From Falsiphaeobacter marinintestinus (GTDB lineage Bacteria > Pseudomonadota > Alphaproteobacteria > Rhodobacterales > Rhodobacteraceae): DNA of 64,000 bases. The notes under the pieces were generated by a model, which saw only the letters and a list, made by a program, of their open reading frames with translations, did not search any database and was not told where the DNA came from. Shown piece after piece: positions 17,564-26,975 of the stretch. Numbering within the stretch: position 1 is the stretch's first letter; each line of letters opens with the position of its first letter. The stretch covers positions 62,001 to 126,000 of the forward strand of contig NZ_VOGO01000008.1 of NCBI RefSeq assembly GCF_007923355.1, in the 5' to 3' direction. A program made the translations under genes and the position numbers.

Positions 17564-20014
17564 ATGAGCGATTTCCCAAACAAGGCCCGTGTGGTCATCA
17601 TCGGCGGTGGCGCTGTTGGCACATCGTCGCTGTACCATCTGGCCAAACGCGGCTGGACCGATTGCGTTCTGCTGGAAAAGAACGAACTGACCGCTGGGTC
17701 CACCTGGCACGCGGCGGGCAACGTTCCGACCTTTTCGACCTCGTGGTCGATCATGAACATGCAGCGGTATTCGACCGAACTTTATGCTCGTCTGGGCGAA
17801 GAGGTCGATTATCCGATGAACTATCATCAGACCGGATCGATCCGGCTGGCGCATACCAAAGAACGGATGCAGGAGTTCGAACGCGCCTGTTCGATGGGGC
17901 GTTATCAGGGCATCGAGATGGAGATGTGGACGCCTGAGCAGGCCAAGGAACGCTACCCGTTCATCGAAACGCACGATTTGATGGGTGTTTTGTACGATCC
18001 GACCGATGGCGACATTGACCCGGCCCAGCTGACTCAGGCCCTGGCCAAAGGCGCGCGCGATATGGGCGCGCGGATCATCCGGTTCTGCCCAGCCACCGGC
18101 GTGACCCAGAAGGAAGACAAGACCTGGATCGTGCACACCGACAAAGGCGATATCGACTGCGATTATGTCGTCAACGCCGCCGGGTATTATGCTCAGCGTG
18201 TCGGGGACTGGTTCCTGCCCTATGGCGGACGCACCGTGCCGATGATGGTGATGAGCCACCAGTATCTGCTGACCGAACAGATCCCTGAGGTCGAAGCGTG
18301 GAGCAAGGAGCATGGCAAGAAACTGCCGCTGATCCGCGATGTCGATGTGTCCTATTACCTGCGACAGGAAAAGAACGGTTATAACCTTGGCCCTTACGAG
18401 CCCAACTGCCGTGCGCATTGGACTGATGACAGTGATCCGATGCCCGACGACTTCAGTTTTCAACTGTGGCAGGACGATCTGGACCGGATCGAAGATATCG
18501 TGACCGACGCGATGGAACGCGTTCCGCTGATGCAGACCTCGGGTGTCAGCAGCGTTATCAACGGCCCAATCCCCTATGCGCCTGACGGCTTGCCGCTGAT
18601 CGGCCCGATGCCCGGTGTCGAGAACGCCTTCGAGGCCTGTGTGTTCACCTTCGGCATCGCGCAGGGCGGCGGTGCGGGCAAGGTGCTGGCCGAATGGATC
18701 ATCGATGGTCACACCGAATGGGACATGTGGTCGGTCGATCCCCGCCGCTACACCGACTACACCGATCACGACTATTGTGTGCAAAAGGGTATGGAGGTTT
18801 ATGGCAACGAGTACGCCATGCACTTCCCGGCGCATGAATGGCCCGCCGCACGCGACAGGAAACTGTCGCCTGTCCACGCCAAGGTCAAGGAACTGGGCGG
18901 CGTCATGGGCGCCTACAACGGATGGGAGCGCGCCAACTGGTTCGCCCAACCCGGCGATGACACGTCCGAGGACAGCACCCACACCTGGGGCCGGTCTGGC
19001 CCTTGGGAACAACGGATCAAGGAAGAATGCGAAGCCGTGCGAGACAATTGCGGCGTGCTCGACCTGCCGGGATTCTCGCGGTTCATGGTTCGGGGCGAAG
19101 GCGCGGCCGAAACCCTGCGCGGGCTGATCACCGGTGGTTTGCCGAAAGTTGGCCGGATCAACCTGGTTTATATCGCGGATGACCGTGGTCGGATCCTGAC
19201 CGAGATGTCGTGTATGCGGCTGGAAGACGATGCATTTGTCATGATCACTGCGGCCACAGCGCAGTGGCACGATCGCGATATTTTGCAAAAAGCGATGCCC
19301 GACACCGTCACCGTCGATGACGTCACAACGACTCGCGACACGCTGATCGTCACCGGGCCAAAATCACGCGAAACTCTGGCAAGCCTGACCGACGATGCTG
19401 ATCTGTCGCTGGGTTGGCTGACCCATCAGCGCGCCACGGTCGCTGGACAACCTGCTTATCTGATCCGCGTGTCGTTTGCCGGAGAACTCGGCTGGGAAGT
19501 TCACGCTCTGAACGAACATGTGCCCGCAATTTATGACGCGATCCTGGCGGCTGGGGCAAAACCATTCGGTATGTATGCTCTGAATTCGCTGCGTCTGGAA
19601 AAAGGATACCGGGCTTGGAAGGGCGATCTGTCGACCGACTATTCGCTGTTCGAAGGCGGGCTGGATCGGTTCGTCAAGCTCGACAAACCACAGGATTTCC
19701 CGGGCAAACAGGCCCTGATGAACGAAAAGCAACAAGGCAGCGCCAAGCGGTTCGTCACACTGACCGTCGACGCGGGCGATGCAGATGCGCCTTACATGTC
19801 AACGCTTTGGCATGGCGGAGAAGTTGTTGGTGAAACCACCTCGGGCGGCTGGGGGCATCGTATCAATGGGTCGATTGCGCTGGGCATGCTGCGCAGCGAT
19901 CTGGCCGTTCCGGGCACCGAAGTCGCAGTCGACATTTATGGCAAAAAATGCCGGGCCGTGGTGCAGGAAGATCAACCGCTCTGGGATCCCTTGAACGAGC
20001 GGTTGCGCGCGTGA
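17564..20014 (+). CDS. GcvT-family FAD dehydrogenase, dimethylglycine dehydrogenase-like
   Basis: 816 residues. The N-terminal half is a DAO-type flavoprotein: VVIIGGGAVG at 10-19 and TAGSTWHAAG at 43-52, where His49 aligns with the His that binds FAD covalently in mammalian dimethylglycine dehydrogenase. Then come an FAO_M linker, an aminomethyltransferase GcvT domain (about 430-700, binds tetrahydrofolate) and a GcvT C-terminal barrel. It would demethylate an N-methylated amine and pass the methylene to folate, electrons going to ETF. The choice among dimethylglycine, sarcosine or a related amine is inference. The following dehydrogenase gene starts at a GTGA overlap. Confidence 0.87.
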   Translation: MSDFPNKARVVIIGGGAVGTSSLYHLAKRGWTDCVLLEKNELTAGSTWHAAGNVPTFSTSWSIMNMQRYSTELYARLGEEVDYPMNYHQTGSIRLAHTKERMQEFERACSMGRYQGIEMEMWTPEQAKERYPFIETHDLMGVLYDPTDGDIDPAQLTQALAKGARDMGARIIRFCPATGVTQKEDKTWIVHTDKGDIDCDYVVNAAGYYAQRVGDWFLPYGGRTVPMMVMSHQYLLTEQIPEVEAWSKEHGKKLPLIRDVDVSYYLRQEKNGYNLGPYEPNCRAHWTDDSDPMPDDFSFQLWQDDLDRIEDIVTDAMERVPLMQTSGVSSVINGPIPYAPDGLPLIGPMPGVENAFEACVFTFGIAQGGGAGKVLAEWIIDGHTEWDMWSVDPRRYTDYTDHDYCVQKGMEVYGNEYAMHFPAHEWPAARDRKLSPVHAKVKELGGVMGAYNGWERANWFAQPGDDTSEDSTHTWGRSGPWEQRIKEECEAVRDNCGVLDLPGFSRFMVRGEGAAETLRGLITGGLPKVGRINLVYIADDRGRILTEMSCMRLEDDAFVMITAATAQWHDRDILQKAMPDTVTVDDVTTTRDTLIVTGPKSRETLASLTDDADLSLGWLTHQRATVAGQPAYLIRVSFAGELGWEVHALNEHVPAIYDAILAAGAKPFGMYALNSLRLEKGYRAWKGDLSTDYSLFEGGLDRFVKLDKPQDFPGKQALMNEKQQGSAKRFVTLTVDAGDADAPYMSTLWHGGEVVGETTSGGWGHRINGSIALGMLRSDLAVPGTEVAVDIYGKKCRAVVQEDQPLWDPLNERLRA

Positions 20015-21084
20015 TCCAAGCCCCTGCAACCATGTCCGGTGTCCTCCTGACCTGCCACGGCGGGCCAGAGGCGCTGGTCTGGCGCAGGGATTTGCCGGTA
20101 CCTGTTCCCGGACCGGGGCAGGTGTTGGTACGGGTGTTGGCGGCGGGTGTGAACAATACCGACATCAACACACGGATCGGCTGGTATTCACCGGATGTTA
20201 CCACTGCCACCGGGGCAGTTGATCAGGATGTCGAGGCTGGCGGCTGGGGCGGGGCGCTGACCTTTCCGCGCATTCAGGGCGGAGACCTGTGTGGCAAGGT
20301 CGTCGCAGTTGGGCCCAAGACCCAGCGTATTCAGATCGGTCATCGGGTGACCTGCCCGATCAACCTGCCGCGACCCGTGCCGGGCAACCCGCAGGGCTTC
20401 ATTGCTCTGGGGTCTGAAATTGACGGGGCTTTCGCCGAATACTGCTTGATGGAAGAAGGCGATCTGTATGACGTCAGCGCATCGCCACTGTCGGATATCG
20501 AAATTGCGGCAATGCCCTGCGCGTTCGGAACGGCTGAGAACCTGTTGGTCCGTGCAAGCGTTACCGCTGGCCACAAAGTCCTGATCACCGGGGCCTCGGG
20601 CGGGGTTGGTCTGGCGGCCGTCAAGCTTGCGGCGCTGCGGGGCGCAGAGGTCAATGGTATTACCGCACCCGCCAAGGCCGACGTGGTCCGCGATCAGGGG
20701 GCCACCCATGTCCTGCCTCGCGATGCGACCTTGCCAGCTGATACCTATGACCGGATCATTGATATCGTTGGCGGCCCGGCCTGGCCTGATCTGATCCGCG
20801 CCCTGAAACCCGGCGGGCAGTATGCCGTGTCGGGGGCCATCGCCGGACCCGTGGTGGAAATGGATCTGCGCGAGGTTTATCTGCGCGACATCACCATCCA
20901 CGGCTGCACCCATCAGGCCCCCGAGGTGTTCGGGCGGCTCGTCGGAATGATCAATGAGGGCCGCGTGCGTCCGCTGATCTCAAAAACCTACGCCTTGAGC
21001 GAGATCGCCGCTGCGCAGGATGATTTTCAATCCAAACGCCACCCCGGCAAACTTGTCCTGATCCCGGCAGAGGAGCACACATGA
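20011..21084 (+). CDS. Zinc-less alcohol dehydrogenase / quinone reductase-like MDR protein
   Basis: 357 residues of the medium-chain dehydrogenase/reductase family. An N-terminal GroES-like domain (ending in GGDLCGKVVAVGP) precedes a Rossmann domain with GASGGVGLAAVKLA near 190-203 for NAD(P). The GTG at 20011 is the likely start because it overlaps the previous stop (GTGA) and gives the N-terminus PATMSGVLLTCHGG shared, as I recall, with homologues; ATG 20032 is the alternative. The lobe that holds structural zinc cysteines in classical ADH is not evident. Substrate unknown; the operon suggests an aldehyde or alcohol from amine degradation. Confidence 0.8.
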   Translation: MIQAPATMSGVLLTCHGGPEALVWRRDLPVPVPGPGQVLVRVLAAGVNNTDINTRIGWYSPDVTTATGAVDQDVEAGGWGGALTFPRIQGGDLCGKVVAVGPKTQRIQIGHRVTCPINLPRPVPGNPQGFIALGSEIDGAFAEYCLMEEGDLYDVSASPLSDIEIAAMPCAFGTAENLLVRASVTAGHKVLITGASGGVGLAAVKLAALRGAEVNGITAPAKADVVRDQGATHVLPRDATLPADTYDRIIDIVGGPAWPDLIRALKPGGQYAVSGAIAGPVVEMDLREVYLRDITIHGCTHQAPEVFGRLVGMINEGRVRPLISKTYALSEIAAAQDDFQSKRHPGKLVLIPAEEHT

Positions 21085-21977
21085 CTGAGATAACATTGAT
21101 GGACGGCTCTATCGGTCAGGAGCTTGTGAAACGCCATGGTGACTCCAGCTCGCCGCTCTGGTCGACACAGGTGATGATGGACACACCCGATGTGCTGTCC
21201 AAACTCCACAGTGACTATTTCGCCTGCGGGGCGACGATCGCCACGACCAATACATACGCGGTCCATCGCAGCCGGTTGGCACCTGTCGGCTTGCAGGATC
21301 AAATCCCGATTCTAATCGACACTGCCGTTGCACAGGCCGAACGGGCGCGGGCGAACTATAAGGGGGGGCGGATTGCCGGATCGCTTGGTCCGCTGCTGGC
21401 CTCTTACCGTCCCGATCTGAACCCTGACCCCAGCGAGGCGTCCCTCAAGTTTGGCGAACTGGTGTCGCTGATGCAGCCACGGGTTGATCTGTTCCTGATC
21501 GAAACGGTCTCTTCCGTGCAAGAGGCGGATGGCGCGCTGCGCGGAACCGACAATTGTGGCAAACCGGTCTGGATGGCGCTGAGTGTTCAGGACGATGATG
21601 GAACCAAACTGCGCTCTGGCGAAGATCTGTGCGTGATCCGTCCGCTTGTGGAAAAATATGCGCCAGACGCCGTGCTGATCAACTGCACGCGCCCTGAATC
21701 GGTGCCCGCCGCGCTCGACATCCTGAAACCTTTCTGCCCCCGGATCGGCGCCTATGCCAATGGCTTCACCAAAATCGACGATGGGTTCCTGAAAGATCGC
21801 CCTTCGGTCGACGCCCTGTCAGCCCGCGCTGACCTTGGTCCCGAAAAATACGCTGATCATGCAATGGCATGGGTCGGTCAGGGTGCCACGATCATCGGCG
21901 GCTGTTGCGAGGTCGGACCGGCCCATATTGCCGAACTGGCCCGCCGCTTGCGCGCCGCAGGTCATGACGTTGTGTGA
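21081..21977 (+). CDS. Homocysteine S-methyltransferase family protein
   Basis: 298 residues of the (beta/alpha)8 homocysteine methyltransferase fold. It begins with the substrate loop LMDGSIGQEL and has the zinc-binding Cys residues in LINCTRPE (near 214) and the Gly-Cys-Cys motif IIGGCCEVGP (near 275). Members transfer a methyl group from betaine, S-methylmethionine or similar donors to homocysteine. Beside two demethylating dehydrogenases, a betaine:homocysteine methyltransferase role is attractive. It lacks a cobalamin domain, so is not MetH. The start overlaps the previous stop as ATGA, showing translational coupling. Confidence 0.85.
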   Translation: MTEITLMDGSIGQELVKRHGDSSSPLWSTQVMMDTPDVLSKLHSDYFACGATIATTNTYAVHRSRLAPVGLQDQIPILIDTAVAQAERARANYKGGRIAGSLGPLLASYRPDLNPDPSEASLKFGELVSLMQPRVDLFLIETVSSVQEADGALRGTDNCGKPVWMALSVQDDDGTKLRSGEDLCVIRPLVEKYAPDAVLINCTRPESVPAALDILKPFCPRIGAYANGFTKIDDGFLKDRPSVDALSARADLGPEKYADHAMAWVGQGATIIGGCCEVGPAHIAELARRLRAAGHDVV

Positions 21978-22004
21978 TCTCGCCCACCCGGGCCCTGCTT
22001 CTTT

Positions 22005-22080
22005 CTTGTTCCAAATACCCCGGGGAGCGCGAGGGGCAGCGCCCCTCGCCCCGGTCGGGTTGCGTTAGCGACCCGAAACC
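22005..22080 (+). repeat. Intergenic repeat C with hairpins
   Basis: A partial copy of the repeat arm (TTCTTGTTCCAAATACCCCGG) is followed by GCGAGGGGC/GCCCCTCGC around a three-base loop (about 22029-22049) and a second hairpin CGGGT/ACCCG (about 22056-22075). It separates the homocysteine methyltransferase gene from the second GcvT-family gene. Confidence 0.5.
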
Positions 22081-22106
22081 CAGACCTTCATGCAACAGGA
22101 TTCATC

Positions 22107-24551
22107 ATGACCAACCTTCCCCAAACAGCACGCGTGGTGATCATCGGCGGCGGCGTTGTTGGCTGCTCCGTGGCCTATCACCTGACGAAACTCGGCTGGA
22201 CAGATGTGGTCCTGCTTGAGCGCAAACAACTGACCTCGGGCACCACCTGGCATGCAGCAGGTCTGATCGCCCAGTTGCGCGCGACGTCGAACATGACCAA
22301 GCTCGCCAAGTACAGTCAGGAACTCTATGGCAGCCTTGAGGCTGAAACCGGTGTCGCCACGGGCTTTAAACGGGTGGGCTCGATCACGGCTGCCCTGACC
22401 GGTGAACGGCTTGAGGAACTGCACCGTTCTGCTGCTATGGCGCGTGCCTTTGGGGTCGAAGTGGAAGAAATCTCGCCGGATGAGATCAAGACCCGCTATG
22501 ACCATCTCAACATCGATGGCGTGACCGGGGGGGTTTACCTTCCAAAAGACGGGCAGGGTGATCCGGCCAACATCGCTCTGGCACTCGCCAAGGGCGCGCG
22601 TCAGCGTGGCGCGGTCGTCAAAGAGCGGATCTCGGTCACTAGCCTGACCAGGGACGGTCGTCGTGTGACCGGGGTTGATTGGGCCAGCGACGATGGCAAG
22701 GATCAGGGACATATCGCCTGCGATATGATCGTGAACTGCGCTGGCATGTGGGGGCACGAGGTTGGCCGCATGGCGGGCACCAACGTGCCGCTTCAGGCTT
22801 GCGAACATTTCTACATCGTGTCCGAACCCATCGCCGGGCTGACCCAAATGCCCGTGCTGCGGGTGCCGGATGAATGCGCGTATTACAAGGAAGACGCGGG
22901 CAAAATGATGCTGGGGGCCTTCGAACCAGTGTCGAAACCCTGGGGGACGATCCCGAAGGATTTCGAATTCGACCAACTGCCCGAAGATTTCGATCACTTC
23001 GAACCGATCCTTGAAATGGCCGTCAACCGGATGCCGATGCTGGCCGAGGCAGGGATCCATACTTTTTTCAACGGTCCCGAAAGCTTTACGCCCGATGATG
23101 CCTATCACCTTGGCCTTGCGCCCGAGATGGACAATGTCTGGGTTGCCGCAGGGTTCAATTCGGTCGGCATCCAGTCGGCGGGCGGCGCGGGCATGGCGCT
23201 GGCGCAATGGATGGAAGACGGCGCAAAGCCCTTCGATCTGGGCGATGTCGACATTTCGCGGATGCAGCCGTTTCAGGGCAACAAGCGCTATCTGATGGAA
23301 CGCTCGACCGAAACCCTTGGCCTGCTGTATGCCGATCACTTCCCGTATCGCCAAAAGGCCACAGCACGCGGAGTCCGGCGCACGCCCTTCCACGCGCAAC
23401 TGGCCGAAAACAGCGCCGTCTTTGGCGAATTGGCGGGATGGGAGCGCGCCAACTGGTTCGCCCGCACAGGCCAGGAAAAAGAGTACCAATACACCTGGAA
23501 GCGGCAGAACTTTTTCGACAATGTTGCGGATGAGGTCAACGCGGTGCGCACCAATGTCGGCATGTATGACATGTCATCTTTCGGCAAAATCCGTGTCGAA
23601 GGCCCGGATGCCGAAGCCTTCCTGAACCATGTCTGTGGCGCGGATATGTCCGTGCCAGCGGGCAAGATCGTCTATACCCAGTTCCTGAACCCGCGCGGCG
23701 GGATCGAAGCGGATGTGACCGTGACGCGCCTGTCAGAAACCGCCTATCTGGTTGTCACCCCGGCTGCCACGCGACTGGCCGATGAAACCTGGATGCGCCG
23801 CCATCTGGGTGACCATCGCGCCATCCTCACCGATGTTACGGCAGGCGAAGGCGTTCTGGCCGTCATGGGGCCGAATGCGCGTAAACTGCTGCAGGCGGTC
23901 AGCCCGAATGATTTCGGCAATGACGTGAACCCCTTTGGCACCGCGCAGGATATCGAACTTGGCCTTGGCCTCGCCCGTGTCCACCGCGTGTCTTATGTCG
24001 GTGAGCTGGGATGGGAGATCTATGTCGGCTCGGACATGGCGGCCCACGCCTTTGAGACCCTGTGGGAGGCCGGGCAGGATATGGGCCTGAAATTGTGTGG
24101 CATGCACATGATGGACAGTGCCCGGACCGAAAAAGGCTTTCGCCATTTCGGCCATGACATCACCTGCGAGGATCATGTGCTTGAGGCGGGGCTTGGCTTT
24201 GCGGTCAAGACCGCCAAACCTGACTTCATTGGCCGCGATGCGGTGCTGAAGAAAAAGCAAGACGGACTGTTAAACCGTATGGTGCAGTTCAAGCTGACCG
24301 ACCCCGATCCGTTGTTGTATCACAACGAACCGATCCTTCGGGATGGCGAAATTGTCGGCTACCTCAGCTCAGGGTCCTACGGTCATCACCTCGGGGCGGC
24401 GATGGGCATGGGCTATGTCCCATGCAAAGGCGAAACTGTTGCCGATGTTCTGGCCTCGACCTATGAGATTGACGTGGCAGGCACGCGGGTCAAAGCCGAA
24501 GCTTCCCTGAAACCGATGTACGACCCCAAGTCGGATCGCGTCCGCGCCTGA
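22107..24551 (+). CDS. GcvT-family FAD dehydrogenase, sarcosine/dimethylglycine dehydrogenase-like
   Basis: 814 residues with the same architecture as the gene at 17564: VVIIGGGVVG at 10-19, TSGTTWHAAG at 43-52 with His49 as probable covalent FAD site, FAO_M linker, GcvT folate domain and C-terminal barrel. The two proteins differ clearly in the substrate-facing N-terminal half (this one continues LIAQLRATSNMTKLA after HAAG, the other NVPTFSTSW), so they are likely paralogues for successive demethylations rather than a recent duplication. GTT in place of GST before WHAAG is the pattern I associate with sarcosine dehydrogenase. A gap of 129 bases with repeat C precedes it, so it may be a separate unit. 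Confidence 0.87.
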   Translation: MTNLPQTARVVIIGGGVVGCSVAYHLTKLGWTDVVLLERKQLTSGTTWHAAGLIAQLRATSNMTKLAKYSQELYGSLEAETGVATGFKRVGSITAALTGERLEELHRSAAMARAFGVEVEEISPDEIKTRYDHLNIDGVTGGVYLPKDGQGDPANIALALAKGARQRGAVVKERISVTSLTRDGRRVTGVDWASDDGKDQGHIACDMIVNCAGMWGHEVGRMAGTNVPLQACEHFYIVSEPIAGLTQMPVLRVPDECAYYKEDAGKMMLGAFEPVSKPWGTIPKDFEFDQLPEDFDHFEPILEMAVNRMPMLAEAGIHTFFNGPESFTPDDAYHLGLAPEMDNVWVAAGFNSVGIQSAGGAGMALAQWMEDGAKPFDLGDVDISRMQPFQGNKRYLMERSTETLGLLYADHFPYRQKATARGVRRTPFHAQLAENSAVFGELAGWERANWFARTGQEKEYQYTWKRQNFFDNVADEVNAVRTNVGMYDMSSFGKIRVEGPDAEAFLNHVCGADMSVPAGKIVYTQFLNPRGGIEADVTVTRLSETAYLVVTPAATRLADETWMRRHLGDHRAILTDVTAGEGVLAVMGPNARKLLQAVSPNDFGNDVNPFGTAQDIELGLGLARVHRVSYVGELGWEIYVGSDMAAHAFETLWEAGQDMGLKLCGMHMMDSARTEKGFRHFGHDITCEDHVLEAGLGFAVKTAKPDFIGRDAVLKKKQDGLLNRMVQFKLTDPDPLLYHNEPILRDGEIVGYLSSGSYGHHLGAAMGMGYVPCKGETVADVLASTYEIDVAGTRVKAEASLKPMYDPKSDRVRA

Positions 24552-24665
24552 CCAAAAGTGCCCTGGCGATCTATCATACTCTGTGATGGGTCGCCGCACA
24601 GAATGCCGTGTTTCCTTGCCTGCCAGACCTGCCATAGAGTCGCCAAGTAAGGCGGGGGATGAACC

Positions 24666-25571
24666 ATGGCGCAGGCCAAACCACAGACCGAAAACATGGA
24701 CACCCCGCAAGGTCTGGCCTTTGCGATCACGGCCTATCTGCTGTGGGGTTTCCTGCCGATCTATCTTAAGATCGTATCCTATGTGCCAATGGCCGAAGTA
24801 TTGGCGCATCGGATCATCTGGTCCGTGCCCGTTGCCGGCGCGGTCCTGATCGCCCTGGGCCGCACGCGTGATATCCGCGTCGCGCTGCGGTCACCGCATA
24901 TGCTGGCGATGGGGCTGGTGACGGCAGCGCTGATTTCGGTGAACTGGGGGATCTATGTCTATGCGATCGCAACGGATCAGACGCTGGATGCCGCGCTGGG
25001 CTATTACATCAACCCGCTGTTCAGCGTGTTTCTGGGCGCTGTCCTGCTTGGTGAGCGACTGAGCCGCCTGCAAATCGTGGCCATCGCGCTGGCGGCACTG
25101 GCGATCATCGTTCTGGCCGTTGATGCCGGGCGCCTGCCGTGGCTGTCGCTGGCCCTGACAGTCAGTTGGGGGTTCTACGCCTTCTTCAAGAAATCGCTAC
25201 CCATCGGCCCAAACCAAGGGTTTCTGCTGGAGGTTTTGATTCTTTCAGTGCCTTCTCTGGGCTATGTTGTCTGGTTGGCAGCCAATGGGGAGGGTCACTT
25301 TCTGGCAGGTATCCCGACGGACACCTGGTTGCTGATCGGTTGCGGGCCGGTCACGGCAATTCCGCTGTTGGTTTATGCAAACGGGGCCAAGCTGCTTCGG
25401 CTTTCGACCATCGGTATCCTGCAATACATCGCGCCGACGCTGATCATGCTGGTGGCGGTTTTCATCTTTGACGAACCCTTCGGACAGGCGCGGATGATCG
25501 CCTTCCCGATGATCTGGGCTGCGCTTGTGCTGTATTCGATCCCGATGATCCGGGCGATGCGACGGGTCTGA
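24666..25571 (+). CDS. rarD: EamA-family transporter RarD
   Basis: 301 residues and ten hydrophobic helices. The beginning GLAFAITAYLLWGFLPIYLKI and the loop AHRIIWSVP are diagnostic of the RarD group of the DMT superfamily. RarD proteins are thought to be metabolite exporters; the substrate is not settled (chloramphenicol sensitivity was the original phenotype). Start ATG follows a G-rich GGGGG ribosome site. It ends before a large palindrome. Confidence 0.85.
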   Translation: MAQAKPQTENMDTPQGLAFAITAYLLWGFLPIYLKIVSYVPMAEVLAHRIIWSVPVAGAVLIALGRTRDIRVALRSPHMLAMGLVTAALISVNWGIYVYAIATDQTLDAALGYYINPLFSVFLGAVLLGERLSRLQIVAIALAALAIIVLAVDAGRLPWLSLALTVSWGFYAFFKKSLPIGPNQGFLLEVLILSVPSLGYVVWLAANGEGHFLAGIPTDTWLLIGCGPVTAIPLLVYANGAKLLRLSTIGILQYIAPTLIMLVAVFIFDEPFGQARMIAFPMIWAALVLYSIPMIRAMRRV

Positions 25572-25652
25572 ACGTCACCGCGGAAATGTGCGCCTGCGGC
25601 GCATACGATTGATATGCGCTAACGCGCAAGTGGCGAGGCTCTGCCTCGCGCT

Positions 25653-25717
25653 CCGGGATATTTACAGCAAGAGGAAATGAGCAGCGCTTTGTCTTCCTCT
25701 TGCTCAAAATATCCCGG
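25653..25717. repeat. Intergenic palindrome D (GGGATATTT...GCAAGAGGAA type)
   Basis: Left arm 25653-25676 (CCGGGATATTT then ACAGCAAGAGGAA) pairs with right arm 25694-25717 over about 24 bases with few mismatches; loop about 17 bases. A further hairpin GCGAGGC/GCCTCGC (about 25633-25649) precedes it and GGGGGC/GCCCCC (about 25733-25747) follows. It lies between two convergent genes and may terminate both. Confidence 0.75.
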
Positions 25718-25758
25718 GGGAGGCCGAAGGCCGGGGGCAGCGCCCCCATCATATGGCT

Positions 25759-26169
25759 TCAGGACAGGGCTTCGCGGAATTTCAGGAACCTTGCATCCGT
25801 CATCACGCGGGCATTCATAGCCTCGCGCAGGGCACCAACCGATTTGTAGGGGCGCATTACGACTTCGAACTGGTCGATCAGGCCATCATCGTCGAGTGTG
25901 ATCAGATCAACACCCACTGCATCGAATTCCCCGATTTTGCACTGAAACTCAAGCGCCCAGTCTTTGCCTTCACCCATCACCCGACGATAGCGAAAGTCCG
26001 AGAACGCATGTCCGACATGACCCAGAACGGCAGCCACAGGTTCACGCCCGGTCCAGGTCTTCCAATAGGTGGGCGGCATGAACCGCACCTGTTCGGCAAG
26101 GATCTCACCGATTTTGTCTTCCTGGCCTGACGCGACGATTTCCATCATGCGTGTGATCGTTGGGTGCAT
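25759..26169 (-). CDS. NTF2-like / SnoaL-like domain protein
   Basis: 136 residues from ATG 26169 with GGAGAC upstream. It has the cone-shaped NTF2/SnoaL pattern: early helices with TRMMEIVASGQEDKIGEILAE, a strand VRFMPPTYWKTWTGREPV, and the ending DGLIDQFEVVMRPYKSVGAL common to nuclear-transport-factor-2 family enzymes. Such proteins act as small isomerases, hydrolases or binding proteins; no catalytic assignment is possible. It seems monocistronic. Confidence 0.72.
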   Translation of the reverse strand: MHPTITRMMEIVASGQEDKIGEILAEQVRFMPPTYWKTWTGREPVAAVLGHVGHAFSDFRYRRVMGEGKDWALEFQCKIGEFDAVGVDLITLDDDGLIDQFEVVMRPYKSVGALREAMNARVMTDARFLKFREALS

Positions 26170-26280
26170 CTTTTGTCTCCTGTCCGGTGTTGGGCTCAGG
26201 ATGCGGTTGGCACCCTTGCAGGTCCAGTGCGACGTGGGGTTAGGTTGCCCCTGTGCCGCTAAGTCACTAATCAACACGCT

Positions 26281-26931
26281 ATGAGTGCTGATGACTATGA
26301 CCCGCCGCAGGATCCGCTTGAGATTTTGCACGAAGACGCCCAGGTGCTGGTCGTCAACAAGCCTGCCGGTTTGCTGAGCGTCCCGGGCCGTGGGCCTCAG
26401 CTGGCTGATTGCCTGCTGACCCGTGTTCAGGCCGCTTTCCCGGACGCGCTGCTTGTGCATCGGCTTGACCGGGATACATCTGGCGTGATCGTTTTTGCCC
26501 TGACGGCGCATGCGCAGCGCAATCTGTCGATGCAGTTCGAAAAACGCAGTACGCGCAAGACCTATGTGGCGCGGGTGTCCGGTGTGCTGGACCCAAAAAC
26601 CGGTACGGTTGATTTGCCGCTGATCGTGGATTGGCCAAACCGGCCTCTGCAGATGGTGTGCCATGAGACGGGCAAGCCTGCGCTCACCGACTGGAGGGTG
26701 GTTCGCTATGACGGTGACACGACCCGCGTCAAACTGATGCCCAAGACGGGGCGGAGCCATCAGTTGCGGGTTCACATGCTGGCGCTGGGCCACGTCATTC
26801 TGGGCGATCCACTATATGCAGAAGGCGCGGCGCGGGCGTATCCGCGGTTGATGTTGCATTCAGAAGAATTGCGCCTGAAGCATCCTGAGAGCGGCAAGTC
26901 GATGAAGTTCAGGGCCGCGCCGGACTTTTGA
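26281..26931 (+). CDS. RluA-family RNA pseudouridine synthase
   Basis: 216 residues with the RluA catalytic motif HRLDRDTSG at 60-68; Asp63 is the nucleophile. Other motifs are VVNKPAGLLSVPGRG (25-38) and the ending KTGRSHQLRVHMLALGHVILGDPLYA. There is no N-terminal S4 domain, so it resembles RluA (23S rRNA U746 and tRNA U32) or TruC rather than RluC/RluD. The exact RNA site is inference. Confidence 0.87.
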   Translation: MSADDYDPPQDPLEILHEDAQVLVVNKPAGLLSVPGRGPQLADCLLTRVQAAFPDALLVHRLDRDTSGVIVFALTAHAQRNLSMQFEKRSTRKTYVARVSGVLDPKTGTVDLPLIVDWPNRPLQMVCHETGKPALTDWRVVRYDGDTTRVKLMPKTGRSHQLRVHMLALGHVILGDPLYAEGAARAYPRLMLHSEELRLKHPESGKSMKFRAAPDF

Positions 26932-26949
26932 CAAATCCGCCTTCGGCGA

Positions 26950-26970
26950 GAGTATTTTTCAAGAGAAGAT
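26950..26970 (+). repeat. Single-arm intergenic repeat E
   Basis: GAGTATTTTTCAAGAGAAGA (26950-26969) is one arm of the palindrome A family, in the 44-base gap between convergent rluA-family and fucosyltransferase genes. I see no partner arm. Confidence 0.5.
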
Positions 26971-26975
26971 GGGGA

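Noticed and set aside
17513-19288. A 591-codon open frame on the minus strand, antisense to the first GcvT-family gene
   Set aside because: High-GC shadow of the plus-strand gene; no domain features, His/Arg-rich composition, and the plus frame has full FAD and GcvT motifs.
22065-23489. A 474-codon minus-strand frame opposite the second GcvT-family gene
   Set aside because: Shadow of the plus-strand gene, as for the first copy.
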